A stretch of 64,000 nt of DNA from Agrypnia vestita (lineage: Eukaryota > Arthropoda > Insecta > Trichoptera > Phryganeidae), in the NCBI GenBank assembly GCA_016648135.1, contig JADDOH010002586.1, positions 124,001 to 188,000 on the forward strand. Reading direction: 5' to 3'. Under the pieces are notes generated by a model. It was not told the origin of the DNA. It did no database searches and was given only the letters and a program-made list of their open reading frames with translations. This document shows positions 1 through 9,794 of the stretch, in pieces; within the stretch, counting starts at the first letter, position 1, and each line of letters begins with the position of its first letter. The position numbers and the translations under genes are program-made.

Positions 1-79
1 TAGAGGGCGGACTGTTTACTGCTTTCGAGGGCGTAAATTAGTTAATTAGAGAAAAAGCAGTAATCAGTCCGCCCTCTAT
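1..79. repeat. 79-bp inverted-repeat element (hairpin) at window edge
   Basis: The two ends are near-perfect reverse complements: the first 25 bases match the complement of the last 25 at 24 positions, starting TAGAGGGCGGACTG. The arms enclose about 25 bases of AT-rich spacer. The outermost TA could be a target-site duplication, which would fit a miniature Tc1/mariner-like element, but the left flank lies outside the window so this cannot be tested. It may also be one end of something larger. Confidence 0.6.
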
Positions 80-139
80 CTCCGCGGGTAAAGGTCGTCC
101 TCCTGATGACGTTGAATAAGAATTCAACGAAATATCGAG

Positions 140-214
140 AATCGTTTCTCCAAAAAACATACGGTTCGTATAAAACATCCGCAACCAGTTATGTACAGTT
201 AAATAAATACTTCG
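140..214. repeat. Dispersed repeat, inverted partner at 35842-35919
   Basis: About 75 bases here match the reverse complement of 35842-35919, including the shared block ACGGTTCGTATAAAA and CCGCAACCAGTTA. Two copies 35 kb apart in opposite orientation indicate a dispersed repeat of unknown class. Similarity stops on both sides, so full length is unknown. Confidence 0.6.
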
Positions 215-244
215 AAAAATATTAGAAAAACATCTTCTTCTTCT

Positions 245-560
245 TTTTTAGCCATCTATTCATTGCGATTGGGATAACATCATCGACCCACCTTTTTTGA
301 TGCCGACCTATACCTCTCTTTTTATCCCACGGTCTGCATCGAAAATTCTGGGTGCCCATCTGTTCTTTCCTTGTCTAGCGACATGATCTGCCCATTGCCA
401 TTTCAATTTGGCAATGTGGTCTGGCGTCTGATTTCTTCGTTTCTAATTTTGTCTCCAAGACTTACGCCTAGCATTTGTCTCTCCATAGACCGCTGTGTAC
501 ATGGTATTTGCAATAAATGTCATAGTTTCTAGACCACACGTAATCATAGGTAGGATACAT
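245..560 (-). pseudogene. RTE-like LINE reverse transcriptase, C-terminal fragment (dead)
   Basis: Read on the minus strand, this gives the characteristic end of RTE-type non-LTR retrotransposon proteins: a block like ERQMLGVSLGDKIRNEE, then RRQT, then a tryptophan-rich block resembling KWQWAGH, and finally a basic segment ending in RWVDDV. Stops and frame changes interrupt it, and nothing 5' of the reverse-transcriptase core is present, so it is a 5'-truncated, inactive copy. The same terminal motif order is seen at 15.06-16.0 kb and 52.9-53.4 kb. Confidence 0.75.
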
Positions 561-684
561 GCTTCAAAGTCTTTTCTTTTTAAATTCATTTTAACGTCTT
601 TCTTTTTAAGTACCTATATGGTTGAGTTTTCCAGAAGATTCCTACCTAGTCCGATTCTATCCATATAAAGCGTGTTTTATTTTC

Positions 685-923
685 AGAGGCGGAGAACTTT
701 AAATTGAAATAAAACACAGAAAAATGTTTTAACTATCCATGAATTTGGTTTTCTAAAAATTCGACCTCCAGATTACGCCATGTACGTACCAGCCACGGCG
801 GCCACATGTCCGGAATCATATTTAAATATTAATGCCATAAAAGTATCTGTCAAATAAAGTCAATTTCATGGATTTAAAAAATATTTTTCAGTGTTTTATT
901 TCAATTTAAAGTTCTCCGCGTCT
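685..923. mobile_element. MITE with ~55-bp terminal inverted repeats
   Basis: The left end AGAGGCGGAGAAC and the right end GTTCTCCGCGTCT are reverse complements apart from one base, and pairing continues inward for about 55 bases through a TTTAAATTGAAATAAAACAC block. Total length is about 239 bp with no coding capacity, as expected of a non-autonomous DNA transposon. No clear target-site duplication is seen, so the superfamily is undecided. Confidence 0.75.
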
Positions 924-945
924 AAAAAAAAACATCCTTTATACG

Positions 946-1112
946 GCTACGACCGTAGCATCACCAGGGTACAATCAATACTTAATATACATACATGAAC
1001 TGTTATTAACATAATATTAATTAAAATACAGTTGCAACAGGAGGGAGTTCCAATAGTGGGGGTAGGTAGAGGGAGGGAGCTACGACCTACCTGACGAAGC
1101 TACGGTCGTAGC
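946..1112. repeat. Small inverted-repeat element with GCTACGACCGTAGC ends
   Basis: GCTACGACCGTAGC at the left end and its reverse complement at the right end bound about 167 bp. Pairing extends to roughly 20 of 23 positions. Each 14-mer is itself a near-palindrome (GCTACG, two bases, CGTAGC). Similar GCTACG-rich stretches occur near 12.99 kb and 54.72 kb without this structure. It could be a MITE or a foldback sequence. Confidence 0.5.
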
Positions 1113-2607
1113 AAAATCCGGTTGTAAAAAATACAAAAATAAAGCTGTGTTAAACAAATTTTTTAAGATTTTATTAGAATTATCTAATATTGCATATTAA
1201 TGAAGCAAGCTTCGGTCACTACCTACCTCGCTTAGTATATAGAAATACCTGTTCTGAGGTACCTTATATTTGAAAACCATGTACCTACAGTAAAAATCAT
1301 GAAGGATAACATGCAAGATTCAAGAAAAAATTATGAAAAAAAAAATTAGTTTTACAACTCATATCAAAACAGTATCTTTCATGTGGATACACAAAAGATG
1401 TGGCAAACTGGAATAAAAATATGTAAAAAATAGAGTAAAAGTAAGGAAAAAGAGAGAACGTAATTTAGTAAAAAAAATATGAATAAAAAATATACATTAC
1501 AAGTAACAAGCTGGAAAAAAATATGTATGAAATCAGAGAAAGAAATTCACAGTAAAGTAACAATCAAGAATACAAATAAGAGTAATAATATTATCGTATG
1601 TTTTCTCTGCCTTTGTCTTCAAATTGTTAACGCTCTGTAAAATATAAAATGAATATATTCTTTAAAAAATGCGAAATAATCATTAAAGCGTGGGGCGTAT
1701 AAATCGAGAATATCCCTATACACATAAAATATTTGCCATAAAATTAATTTATATATTCGTGAAGATTTTTCAGTAAAAGTACAATGGTAATATTTCGGAA
1801 AATAAAAATATCAATATTTATTTCTTTACCCTTTAAAAGAGGCTTGTTAGGCCCGGTTGCGCCATCTGAAGTGAATTTTACTCGAGTAAAATTAACCCGA
1901 GTAAATTTTTTTTTTATCCGCCTAGGGTAAACTCGATTTCGGGTTGCAGAAACCTCTTTTTTATCACTGTCAAACCAATAGCACAGTATAGTAAAGCATA
2001 CAGTATTATATCTTCATACAAACAGCCGAAACGACACCCTTCGAAATCTCGGTATACTTCGAACTGCTCAGTCGCCGCAGGGCTGCAGTAACGTACGGAC
2101 GCAAGCGGTGTGAGACACTCCCACGCATACATTTAGGTCAATTTATGGCACCCCAAACCATAAAGAGTCAGTCAATGAGCAGCCCTGGTGCGTTTTTAAC
2201 CAAGTTTAAGTACCAAGCGGCCGTAGGTATTTATTTCAAGGACACTGCCAAGATAACATACTGTATGTATTTATTATACTGTGCCAATAGCAAGTCTTAT
2301 AGGGTGCCAAGCGGAATAAACCTCAAATACCGCATATGTTTATGGAATTTGATTTATTTCTGTTTTTTACCACTGGCAATAGATACGTACTTTTGCGGTT
2401 CGAAACCAGTTCCAACAAACTACTCTATTCTATGAAACAAACCAAAAAAACGTCGAACCATCGCTAAAATGAGGCGAAACTAAAAGATTCATTGTAATCT
2501 TTAAAAACCTCAATACGACAATGACAGCGACAAAATTCAAATGACTAGTACCTATATGGACAAATGTCACATTTTCAAATCAGCTGTGAGAGGACGGCCA
2601 TTTTTTT
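1113..2607. other. No gene recognised; AT-rich spacer with one 20-bp palindrome
   Basis: No coding region, RNA or classifiable repeat can be supported. The frames that stay open here have no recognisable domain. The one structure is a perfect 20-bp palindrome at 1874-1893, AATTTTACTCGAGTAAAATT. Confidence 0.5.
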
Positions 2608-2935
2608 AACTACCTTTCTTTTAACTCTTAGCGTCTGGTTGCTTGTCTGACGAAAAAACTTTGGATCGATTTATAACCCTTTTCCCGTGATCCAATCGAG
2701 CTGAAACTTTGCAAGCAGACTTGTGGCGACGATAAAAATGATCTGTCAAATTTTCGTTAAAAAAATGTAATAATTATAGTATAATTTTGGATTTTTAGAA
2801 ATTTTAATGTCTTTTTCAAATTGGAATCATTCTACATTAGTAATTATCCCGACGCATGTATAGCACGAAACCTGATTCAAAGCGAAAGGGAGTATTGTAA
2901 AAACTTGGTTTTTATGGATTAGTTTTTTTACCTTA
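2608..2935 (+). repeat. Unclassified dispersed repeat E1, copy 1
   Basis: This copy shares its order of blocks with 15191-15764 (minus) and 50130-50545 (plus): an opening like TACTCCCTTT, GCGTCTG, GACGAAAAAACTTTG, GAGCTGAAACTTTGCAAGC, then a T-rich core, and a closing AAAGGGAGTA followed by AAAAACTTGGTTTTTATGG. No protein is encoded. The TACTCCCTTT/AAAGGGAGTA ends look like a short terminal inverted repeat, but class is undecided. It lies just upstream of the transporter exon. Confidence 0.65.
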
Positions 2936-3004
2936 ACTTGAGATGGCATTTGGTGTAGCGGTGCGCGACGTTATACTGATCGGAGTCACTGTTTCGCTTT
3001 GCAG

Positions 3005-3284
3005 ACGGAGAGCGAGACGTCGTGCCCGGAGGCGGCGCGCCTGACGGACGACGGCGACCAGGACGAGGACGGGGGCTCGCAGTACGAGCAGGAGCTGCCG
3101 CCGCCGCCCGACGGGGGCTACGGCTGGGTCATCGTGTTCGCCTCCTTCATGTGCAACCTCATCGTGGACGGCATCGCCTACACCTTCGGCATCTTCCTCC
3201 CCGAGTTCGTGGGCACCTTCAACCAGGGCAAGGGCACCGTCGCCTGGGTCGGCAGCCTGCTCTCCGGGATGTACCTGGCCGCTG
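3005..3284 (+). CDS. Internal exon of a monocarboxylate-transporter-like (SLC16/MCT) protein
   Basis: The exon encodes about 93 residues. It begins with an acidic, unstructured cytosolic tail, then [17 protein letters not shown], the MCT signature that opens transmembrane helix 1. Helix 1 continues through the [17 protein letters not shown] segment, and a second helix begins after the loop with [18 protein letters not shown] proteins are 12-helix major-facilitator carriers moving lactate, pyruvate or related monocarboxylates, usually with a proton, across the plasma membrane. A CAG acceptor ends at 3004 after a pyrimidine-rich stretch, and a canonical GTAAGT donor follows the first base of the last glycine codon, so the exon enters in phase 0 and leaves in phase 1. 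There is no ATG at the start; translation begins in an upstream exon outside view. Its very high GC contrasts sharply with its surroundings. The specific paralog and substrate cannot be told from helices 1-2. No later MCT exon was recognised in the window. Confidence 0.9.
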
Positions 3285-3299
3285 GTAAGTGAACACTAG

Positions 3300-3360
3300 T
3301 CACGAACCCCAATTATAATAATTCCGTTGTCTGTCTGTCCGTCCCTTATGTATTTACTGA
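3300..3360 (-). repeat. SINE-A tail remnant in the intron
   Basis: A short TTCCGTTGTCTGTCTGTCCG stretch matches the complement of the ACAGACAGACAGACGG tail of the SINE-A copy at 58.33-58.52 kb. Only the tail is left; no tRNA-like head is present. It lies 20 bases after the splice donor of the transporter exon. Confidence 0.35.
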
Positions 3361-3399
3361 CATGTAAAAGTACCGTCATTTTGGACGGGTTAGAGCTAG

Positions 3400-3855
3400 T
3401 TGTATCCTAAATTAAGAAAATCACACGGCTACACTTGGGTCTAGAATAGTTTAGGATCATCAGAAAGAGCTCGTGAATCTGGAACTCGAGCGGTTATAAA
3501 TTTTGACAAAGTTTGTTTTGACGTTCAGTGGAAGCCAGAGATAAAAGTGACAAGTGAAGCGAAACAACGGGCGACTATTATATTTAACTAGCGAAATAAA
3601 TTGAAAGAGTACCTACGTGCGGAATTCTCGAAAGCGAACTAGTGCAATAAGGGAAGGCGTAATAAAGTGTCCCGTAGGCAGAAGTTTCTCAAAAGTGAAA
3701 AGTTAGTGTAAATTATAGTGCATGATAGTAGTTAAAATTAAATTTGCGTCTAGTAACTTTTGTAAATAACAAACGTATGCGTAACGTATACATAATGTAT
3801 GCTAAGAGACTCTTCCGTTTGTCTCTCACCGCTGCGATCCCTTGACTACATTATC
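3400..3855 (+). mobile_element. Degenerate LTR relic, relative of the 22.5-kb solo LTR
   Basis: Blocks appear in the same order as in the LTR at 22539-23019: GAGTACCT, CGTGCGGAAT, GGCGTAATAAAGTGT, TTAGTG, GCGTCTAGTAACTTTTGTA, then GTTTGTCTC and a TTGACTACA end. No internal retrotransposon genes follow. The left boundary is not defined; a TGT at about 3402 is a possible start. It sits in the intron after the transporter exon. Confidence 0.45.
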
Positions 3856-3889
3856 AGATTGATTCATAATTAACCACCGTTACCTAAGC

Positions 3890-3916
3890 GGGATCCCTAC
3901 GGATCGGGATCCCGAA
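3890..3916. repeat. GGGATCCC double palindrome (hairpin)
   Basis: Two copies of the 8-bp palindrome GGGATCCC lie 16 bases apart and can also pair with each other around CTACGGAT. It directly follows the LTR relic, where a leader region would sit, but its role is unknown. Confidence 0.4.
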
Positions 3917-4075
3917 TACTTAAGTGTTTTTTTTGTTTATAGAGCTGAACAGCAATTAACGACACAATACCTTGTATTTTTATATCAGCAATATTAATAA
4001 AAATCTCATTATTAATCATTGCATTAAAGTTTTTGTAGGCGTTTTTACAAGCATCAATCAGTCAATGTAGTGGAG

Positions 4076-4104
4076 TAAAAACTACTAACTAGTAGTAGTT
4101 TTTA
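4076..4104. repeat. Perfect 12-bp stem hairpin
   Basis: TAAAAACTACTA and TAGTAGTTTTTA are exact reverse complements around the 5-base loop ACTAG. The stem is not GC-rich. It lies in AT-rich DNA between the LTR relic and a dead LINE and no function can be assigned. Confidence 0.5.
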
Positions 4105-4261
4105 TTACCATGTTAGATAGATAAAATACAGCAAATATTATTCAAAGCTGTTTTCATTATTTGAATCTAACATGAACATAAGTTTTAAGTACTTACTAAA
4201 AGCTCTATAGACATATACAATTAAACATATAAAACATAAAAAATGCTAATCAATCCCGACT

Positions 4262-5420
4262 GGACAGGACTGCATGGATTGTCGGATCCAGGTCGATGCA
4301 ATATATACTGACTACAGCAAAGCATTCGATAAGATTGTTAATAGAATCCTATTAATTAAACTCTCACAGATAAGTATTTATGGGGACTTGTATAGATGGA
4401 TTCAATCCTACATTTCCAATCGCAGCCAAGCTGTAGTGGTCTGTGGGTTCAGGTCTGACTGGGTTGGCGTCCCTTCGGGTATCCCTCAGGGTTCTTTATT
4501 AGGACCCTTGCTTTTTAACATATACATTAATGATATCGGTAATTGCTTTTGATGACATGAAGATCTTTGCTCCTGTTAAGTCGTCGATTGCCTGTCGATT
4601 ATTGTCTCAAAATTCAGGAAAACCTAAATCGTCTTCAAGCCTGTTGCAGTCTTCGTAACCTTCAGATTAACATAAGGAAATACTTTGCACTCAGTTTCAC
4701 CAATAATAAAAAAAAATTATCGTTTAAATACTCTTTTAATGGGCTCCCTCTGAGCACCAAATCGGAAGCAAAAGATCTTGGTGTAACTCTTGATTGCAAA
4801 CTCTTACTAGATAAGCATATTGATATTATAGTCGTCAAATCTTCTCGAGTGCTAGGCTTCGTTCTTCGCGCTTGTAAACAGTTCCAAGGAATAAATACTA
4901 TGAAGATCCTTTACTTTTCCTTTGTTAGGAGTATCCTTGAGTACGCATCTCAGGTGTGGAGCCCCAGATATTCACATTAGTAATGTAGATTCCGCGACCT
5001 TCTTTAATATTACACCCCTGGTCAATCGCAGAAATACTACTGAAGTTATATTTCCTCATTTCCTCTAAGATTGACTAACCGGCATTGCTGCAGCGCATCT
5101 CTCTGAGAGTACCCAGTACACTAGATCGGTCGAGACCTTGAGCCTTTCACACTGTAATACCATCTCCCGGCAAAACTCTTTTATATATCGCTCGTCTAAT
5201 TTGTTCAACTCTATATTCAGCGACTTGGATCTTTTCAATTCATCAATCTATGAATTTAATTCAATTCAATTCAATTCAAAACTCTTGGATATTCACCTTA
5301 GTCATAAACCTTTTTTTCCCTCTTCTTTAATCCATCTTCTTTCTTTTAAACAGACTTCGTATTTGGAATTTTTATGTTGTATCTTTCTTTAATTCATATT
5401 TTTTCTGTTGTCCAGACCTC
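4262..5420 (+). pseudogene. Jockey/CR1-like LINE reverse transcriptase, frameshifted and truncated
   Basis: The reading starts inside the reverse-transcriptase domain with [11 protein letters not shown] (catalytic motif A), then [23 protein letters not shown] (motif B and following). The active-site block is broken: after the residues IGNCF the frame is lost and only DDMKIF of the expected hydrophobic-A-DD motif remains, in another frame. A second open segment (4567-4980) carries the thumb region, with SKCKLLLDKH-like and FVRSILEYASQVW blocks. A last open piece (5138-5392) resembles a LINE C-terminus with LFNSIFSDLDLFNSS. Several lesions rule out activity. The clade is a judgement from these motifs. 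Its tail ends just before mariner copy 1. Confidence 0.8.
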
Positions 5421-5427
5421 GTATATA

Positions 5428-6713
5428 TTAGGTCCTTACATATGAAATTGGCGTTTAGTATGGGAGGAACATATAGCCGATTTTTTTTTATTATAATATA
5501 TTTATTTGATCAAAGTATGTACCATTGCTATCTATGCACTTTTGCCATCTCATAGGTAGTTCATCGATCCCTTTACTAAAAAAACCATTCGGACGGGAAT
5601 CAATAAAATCTTTGAAGGCGGTTTGGACTGCCCCATCGGGGTTGAATTTTTTCCTTTGCAAGAAGTTATCCAAATTTCGAAAAATATGGTAATCTGTTGG
5701 GGCAAGGTCCGGAGAGTACGGTGGATGTCTTAGACATTCCAATTGAAGCTCCTCTAATTTGGTAGCCGTCTGTTGTGCAGTGTGTGGTCTAGCGTTATCA
5801 TGAAGCAGCAGTGGCCTAGAGCGATTAACCAGCCTCGGTTGTTTAGCAGCTAGCTTTTCCATCATGGTTTGCAGTTGCTGACAATAGACATCTGCCGTAA
5901 TCGTCTGGCCAGATTTAAGAAAGCTGTAGTGAACGACACCAGCACTAGTCCACCAAACGCTCACAAGTAACTTTTTTGGAGTCAATTTTCGCTTGGGGCA
6001 TGGTTTGGCTGGTTCGGCAGGGTTCAGCCATTGCGATGAGCGCTTCCGATTATCGTACAGGATCCACTTTTCATCACAGGTAATGATTCGATTTAAAATC
6101 CCTTCATTATTGTGCCGGTTGAGTAATGCAACGCAGCAGTCAACGCGCGTTTGTTAATTTGTTTCACTCAATTCGTGAGGTACCCACCTTTCAAGCTTTT
6201 TCACCTTACCAATTTGCTTCAAGTGGATTAAAACAGTTTTATCACTAACACCGCAGCCTGCAGCTAACTCGGATGTGGTTTGCGATGGATCCGCTTCCAC
6301 ACTCGCCTTCAATTCTTCATTATCAACTTTGGTCTCCGGCCGTCCACGGGGCTTGTTCTGCAGGTCGAAATTTCCAGAACGAAAACGTTGGAACCAAAAA
6401 CGCACTGTGTTTTCTTTTGCGGCACCGTCGCCATACACATCATTAATCCTTCGAGCCGTTTCTGCAGCACTGGTGCCACGGTGGAACTCGTACTCGTAAA
6501 TAACGCGATATTTCAAGTTTTTCATTTTGTAAACTAAGTGACGCAAAGAAAAAAACAATTGAGGAAAAAACAAATGAATTATAATTTTCAAAACACAAAT
6601 ACATGAGTAAATAGCTGTATAAATTTGGATTTGGAATTCCTAACCAAAGAGAAGATATTTGAGATCAAATTTGCCAGTACGGCAAAACGCCAATTTCATA
6701 TGTAAGGACCTAA
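5428..6713 (-). mobile_element. Mariner element, copy 1 (full length, 1286 bp)
   Basis: Both ends carry the same 29-base terminal inverted repeat beginning TTAGGTCCTTACATATGAAA, flanked by TA on each side (5426-5427, 6714-6715), the target-site duplication of Tc1/mariner elements. Length equals a complete mariner. The transposase lies on the minus strand. Copies 2 (36212-37496) and 3 (51714-52826) are nearly identical, so the family spread recently relative to other repeats here. Confidence 0.95.
5491..6525 (-). pseudogene. Mariner transposase, copy 1, premature stop at codon 124
   Basis: Translation from the ATG at 6525 gives the usual mariner N-terminal helix-turn-helix pair (EFHRGTSAAETARRI and GVSDKTVLIHLKQIG), the linker WVPHEL, then a TAA where copies 2 and 3 have CAA. 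After the stop the frame continues with the catalytic core: TCDEKW, LLHDNARPH and YSPDLAPTDY, the three aspartates of the D,D34D triad. The normal terminal TAA is changed to CAA, adding five residues before the next stop at 5491. A DYHIF in place of DYHFF also differs from the other copies. The product as read cannot be catalytic. A family TIR/DNA-binding role for the truncated 123-residue N-terminus is possible but untested. Confidence 0.92.
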
Positions 6714-6715
6714 TA

Positions 6716-7440
6716 TTTTATAACATTGAGATTTTTTGTTTTTTTTTTAATACGTTTGCACTTAATTATTAAAATAATAAAAAATATTCCATACCATTGC
6801 TTTGGAAAAAGTTTTAAGTAATGCCATTGCTTTGATATCAAAATACATAATTCACTGTGCAATAAATAATGTCCGTCACTGACGCTACCACGACGCTAGG
6901 TGGCGTTGTTTTCCAGTGCTGCCAAATGGCACTTTTTACACACTAACACAAACACATTTGATGTGAAAATCAATTTTTAATTAAAATAAAATTAGAATTT
7001 CCGCAATTAGAGATCACAGGTCGTGTGTATTCATATTGTAATGTTTGTTAATGTAATTTGATTTTATTTTAGATTGATTTCGCAATATTTTTTGTTGTTA
7101 GACTAACAAACTCATAACTAACTAATAAAAAATTGATATACAAAGAAAAAAAATCCACCATTTACTACGGGTTACTAGTTCCTCTTAATAGGATAAATTG
7201 TACAAATAGGATAAATTGTTTACCTAAAATAATCAGGTATAATAATTATATTTTTAATATAGATGCATACAAAGAATACATTACATCAATATTCTTATAT
7301 ATTTTTTATTTTTATTTAATCTCTACAATGATACATGTAGAAATTATTATTGTACCATGCCTCTCTCGCTAGAAGAAATCTGTGTTGAGACCGGCAACTA
7401 TTTTTAAACCTAGCTAATAGTTTTTGCTATGAAAATACTA
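6716..7440. other. No gene recognised; AT-rich
   Basis: Unclassified AT-rich DNA. A stretch near 6868-6930 (GTCACTGACGCTACCA) has a partial match near 20.81 kb (CATCACTAACGCTACCAG), suggesting an old dispersed repeat. Nothing else is supportable. Confidence 0.45.
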
Positions 7441-7445
7441 CAAAG

Positions 7446-7530
7446 TTGGTAGTCTCCTGGAATGAGTCCCGAAGCCCAGAACATTGGAGTTCTAGGCGCC
7501 TGTCTTAATCACTTGACCAACAAACACAGA
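7446..7530 (-). repeat. tRNA-like SINE head fragment
   Basis: On the minus strand the sequence reads GTGATTAAGACAGGCGCC followed about 25 bases later by GGGACTCATTCC, the spacing and layout of degenerate pol III A and B boxes in a tRNA-derived SINE. Too decayed to place in a family. Confidence 0.35.
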
Positions 7531-7564
7531 TTTTTTATATACAAGGGAGAGAATAGGTGCCCCG

Positions 7565-7700
7565 TGTAGTTTGGTGGACATGGCACTAGCTTGTCATACC
7601 ATAGGTTTCAGCTTCGATTCTCGATTAGATCACATTACATTGTGTAATTTTTTGAAGCTTGGGTATTATACCACACCTATTAGCTTCACCTGTTTGTCTG
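7565..7700 (+). repeat. SINE-C, degenerate copy
   Basis: GGACATGGCACTAGC, then AGCTTCGATTCTCGATTAGATCACA corresponds in order to the tRNA-like head of SINE-C (compare 53517-53690, where the B box is GAATCGATTCCC followed by a GGTCACA block). The A box is weak. It is an old copy. Confidence 0.45.
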
Positions 7701-7799
7701 AATGGAATCTTATAAGCAATATTTCATCCGCTTTCGAATGTCCATTCGAGCTGATACTTTGCATACGGGCGTGTTCTCGATAACAATACATGAATCAAT

Positions 7800-8375
7800 T
7801 ATGAGATTTACTAATTAATCAATTAATTAATCAAATTTTTATGCGGGAAATTATTATAATGACCAAAAGATGGCGCTAGCAAACTACCAAAGTGATTTTG
7901 TACGCTGGTCAGTATTAATATATGGTAATATTACGTGAAAAAAAATTTTTTTAGAGCCACGCTCATATTTAATTAAATCTACTAAAATGTAAAAAATAAA
8001 ATTTCGTCAAAAGGTCAAAAAAATTTTTGCACCACAATTCAAATAAAAGCATGGGTGTTTTCCCTTCATCAGCAACAAATTTTTGTAATCTATGTCAATA
8101 TCGTAAATGCCTATATTTTATTTGGAGAGTGAGGAAAAAATTTTTTATGAAAAATTTATTTTTTTCTTTTTAGTACATTTGAATATAAGCGTGTTTTTTC
8201 TTTTAAACAACTATTCTTTTAAAACTAAAACAAAATAAAAATGGAGACTTGCCAAATCCGGTTTTACATTTTTCGGGGTACAGCATTGTTTATACGATCA
8301 AAAAATATACGAGTACATCATTTAAATTACGCGCGTCAGTTCGTAACTGCAGAGATACGTTATTTTTTTATCCGG
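7800..8375. other. No gene recognised; AT-rich
   Basis: Low-complexity A/T runs dominate, with AATTAATCAATTAATTAATC at 7815. No gene or repeat family recognised. Confidence 0.45.
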
Positions 8376-8379
8376 AGCG

Positions 8380-8835
8380 AGGCAAGCAGCGCTCCGCGTA
8401 CTTATTTGTATTCAGAGCCGATGAGTTATTTAGCAGTAGACGAAATCCTCTCTCGACAATTCTCAAAGGCGAAACGCCATATATCGGCGGTAACATATGA
8501 AGCTTACTCAATTCAAATCAAGTCCCGACTCTGCGGCAGGGACCCCCCCCGTCCCCCGGCGCCCCCCCCCTCCCCCCGAAAGTTCTACATCAATCTCCAA
8601 ACCGCCCCCCGCCCCCGCCCCGCTCGCCCTCGGAGGGACTTAGAAAATTGGATGAGGGGGGGGCCCGGAATGCGGCCAGGGCGGGACTCGGCGGCCGCTG
8701 GGGCAGCGAGGGTGCGTTTCTTAATAAACACCCCCGGCAGGACAACAAATTATGAGTGTCGCGCGAACCCTGGCTGCAGGTCTAGGATTGGGGGTCGCGG
8801 AATAGTCCCGACAACGGCAGCATTGTTAGGTTAGT
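8380..8835. other. GC-rich island with C/G homopolymer runs
   Basis: Base composition jumps from AT-rich to strongly GC-rich, with long C runs at 8546-8577 and G runs near 8656. One frame stays open through it, but its translation is proline/arginine-rich low-complexity sequence with no domain and its opening half lies in AT-rich DNA, so I do not call a gene. It could be a CpG-type regulatory island or a simple repeat expansion. Confidence 0.45.
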
Positions 8836-9059
8836 TCTTCACATCTGGATTGCATTGATTCCTATCAAAAATTATATTTTAACACTAATTTTTTTCTTAA
8901 AATTTTGTACAAAAAAATAAAATACCCAATTTCCGGTCATGATTTCATTAATTAGATTTAACAACCCGTAATTTCAAAGTATTTTAATACAACCAAGCTA
9001 AATAAACGGCTAATTTTTTTTTATTAATTCTGTTATATTCTTAAAATTCGTTCGTATGA

Positions 9060-9525
9060 TTGGTACGATCGTAAAAGTCGGTTCGAATCATTGGTAGGGT
9101 CGCAGTGGTACACTCCCTGCTGGAAGGAATGTGCCTACAAAATGCTGCGTAACGCCACGTTGTATACCATCAGAAACACTACCAATAAGTCCGACTCTCT
9201 AGCGTCCACGAGTGGTCATCAGAAAACCCCGCGAACCCCGGGCAATGTGATGACCACCATTATAACATCACAGCAGATAGAAAGAGGGCGAATGGCGAAA
9301 TTCCGGCGCCATAAAGCGGGAACCAGCCAGCTAAGGGAAGGAAAACTCTAACAGAAAACCCTGGTCCTCCAGGTTGGGGGTTGGTCGTAGGGCTAACAAC
9401 TCTACCCCATAAAAAAACAAAATGTTACGATTCCTCGAGCCAAGCCTCGGAGAGGAAAATTATTGAGGAAGCCAAGACCCACCAAGGGTTGTAGTGCCAA
9501 GAATGATGATGATGATTCTTAAAAA
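9060..9525 (+). repeat. LINE-derived 3' region ending in a (GAT)n tail
   Basis: The end GAGGAAGCCAAGACCCACCAAGG, TAGTGCCAAGAATGATGATGATGAT is the complement-matched partner of 25103-25254. There the coding sense reads as an RTE-like C-terminus ending EEAKTHQG. Here the upstream 300 bases hold a different, more intact segment with no clear reading frame. The GAT microsatellite tail is typical of RTE-type elements. The 5' boundary is uncertain. Confidence 0.6.
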
Positions 9526-9794
9526 TAAATGAAAAGGCAATATCTTCTAGAAAACTAGTAATTTCGAGAACATATATATTAAACATCTAAAATAATAGTT
9601 GAGATATTTAAATTCAAAAGTTAGAAAATAATTCATAAGGAAAAACACGTAAAGTAACAAATTTATCATATTTTTATCATATGCGTTCGATACACCTAAT
9701 TAATTATAGATATAAAGAAAAATTCGGCCAATACCAATACCTCGTTTTTGTATAATCATATTTATGTGATACAACCTACTTTGAATATTAGCGA

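Noticed and set aside
3022..3288. Second plus-strand open frame overlapping the MCT exon
   Set aside because: Arg/Gly/Pro-rich out-of-frame reading of GC-rich codons; the true frame carries the MCT signature.
6275..6537. Plus-strand open frames within the mariners (also 37058-37320 and 52388-52650)
   Set aside because: They are antisense shadows of the transposase N-terminus and recur only because the element does.
8241..8834. Open frame of 197 codons across a GC-rich island
   Set aside because: No domain, proline/arginine low complexity from C runs, and the first half lies in AT-rich non-coding-like DNA. No splice or promoter evidence.
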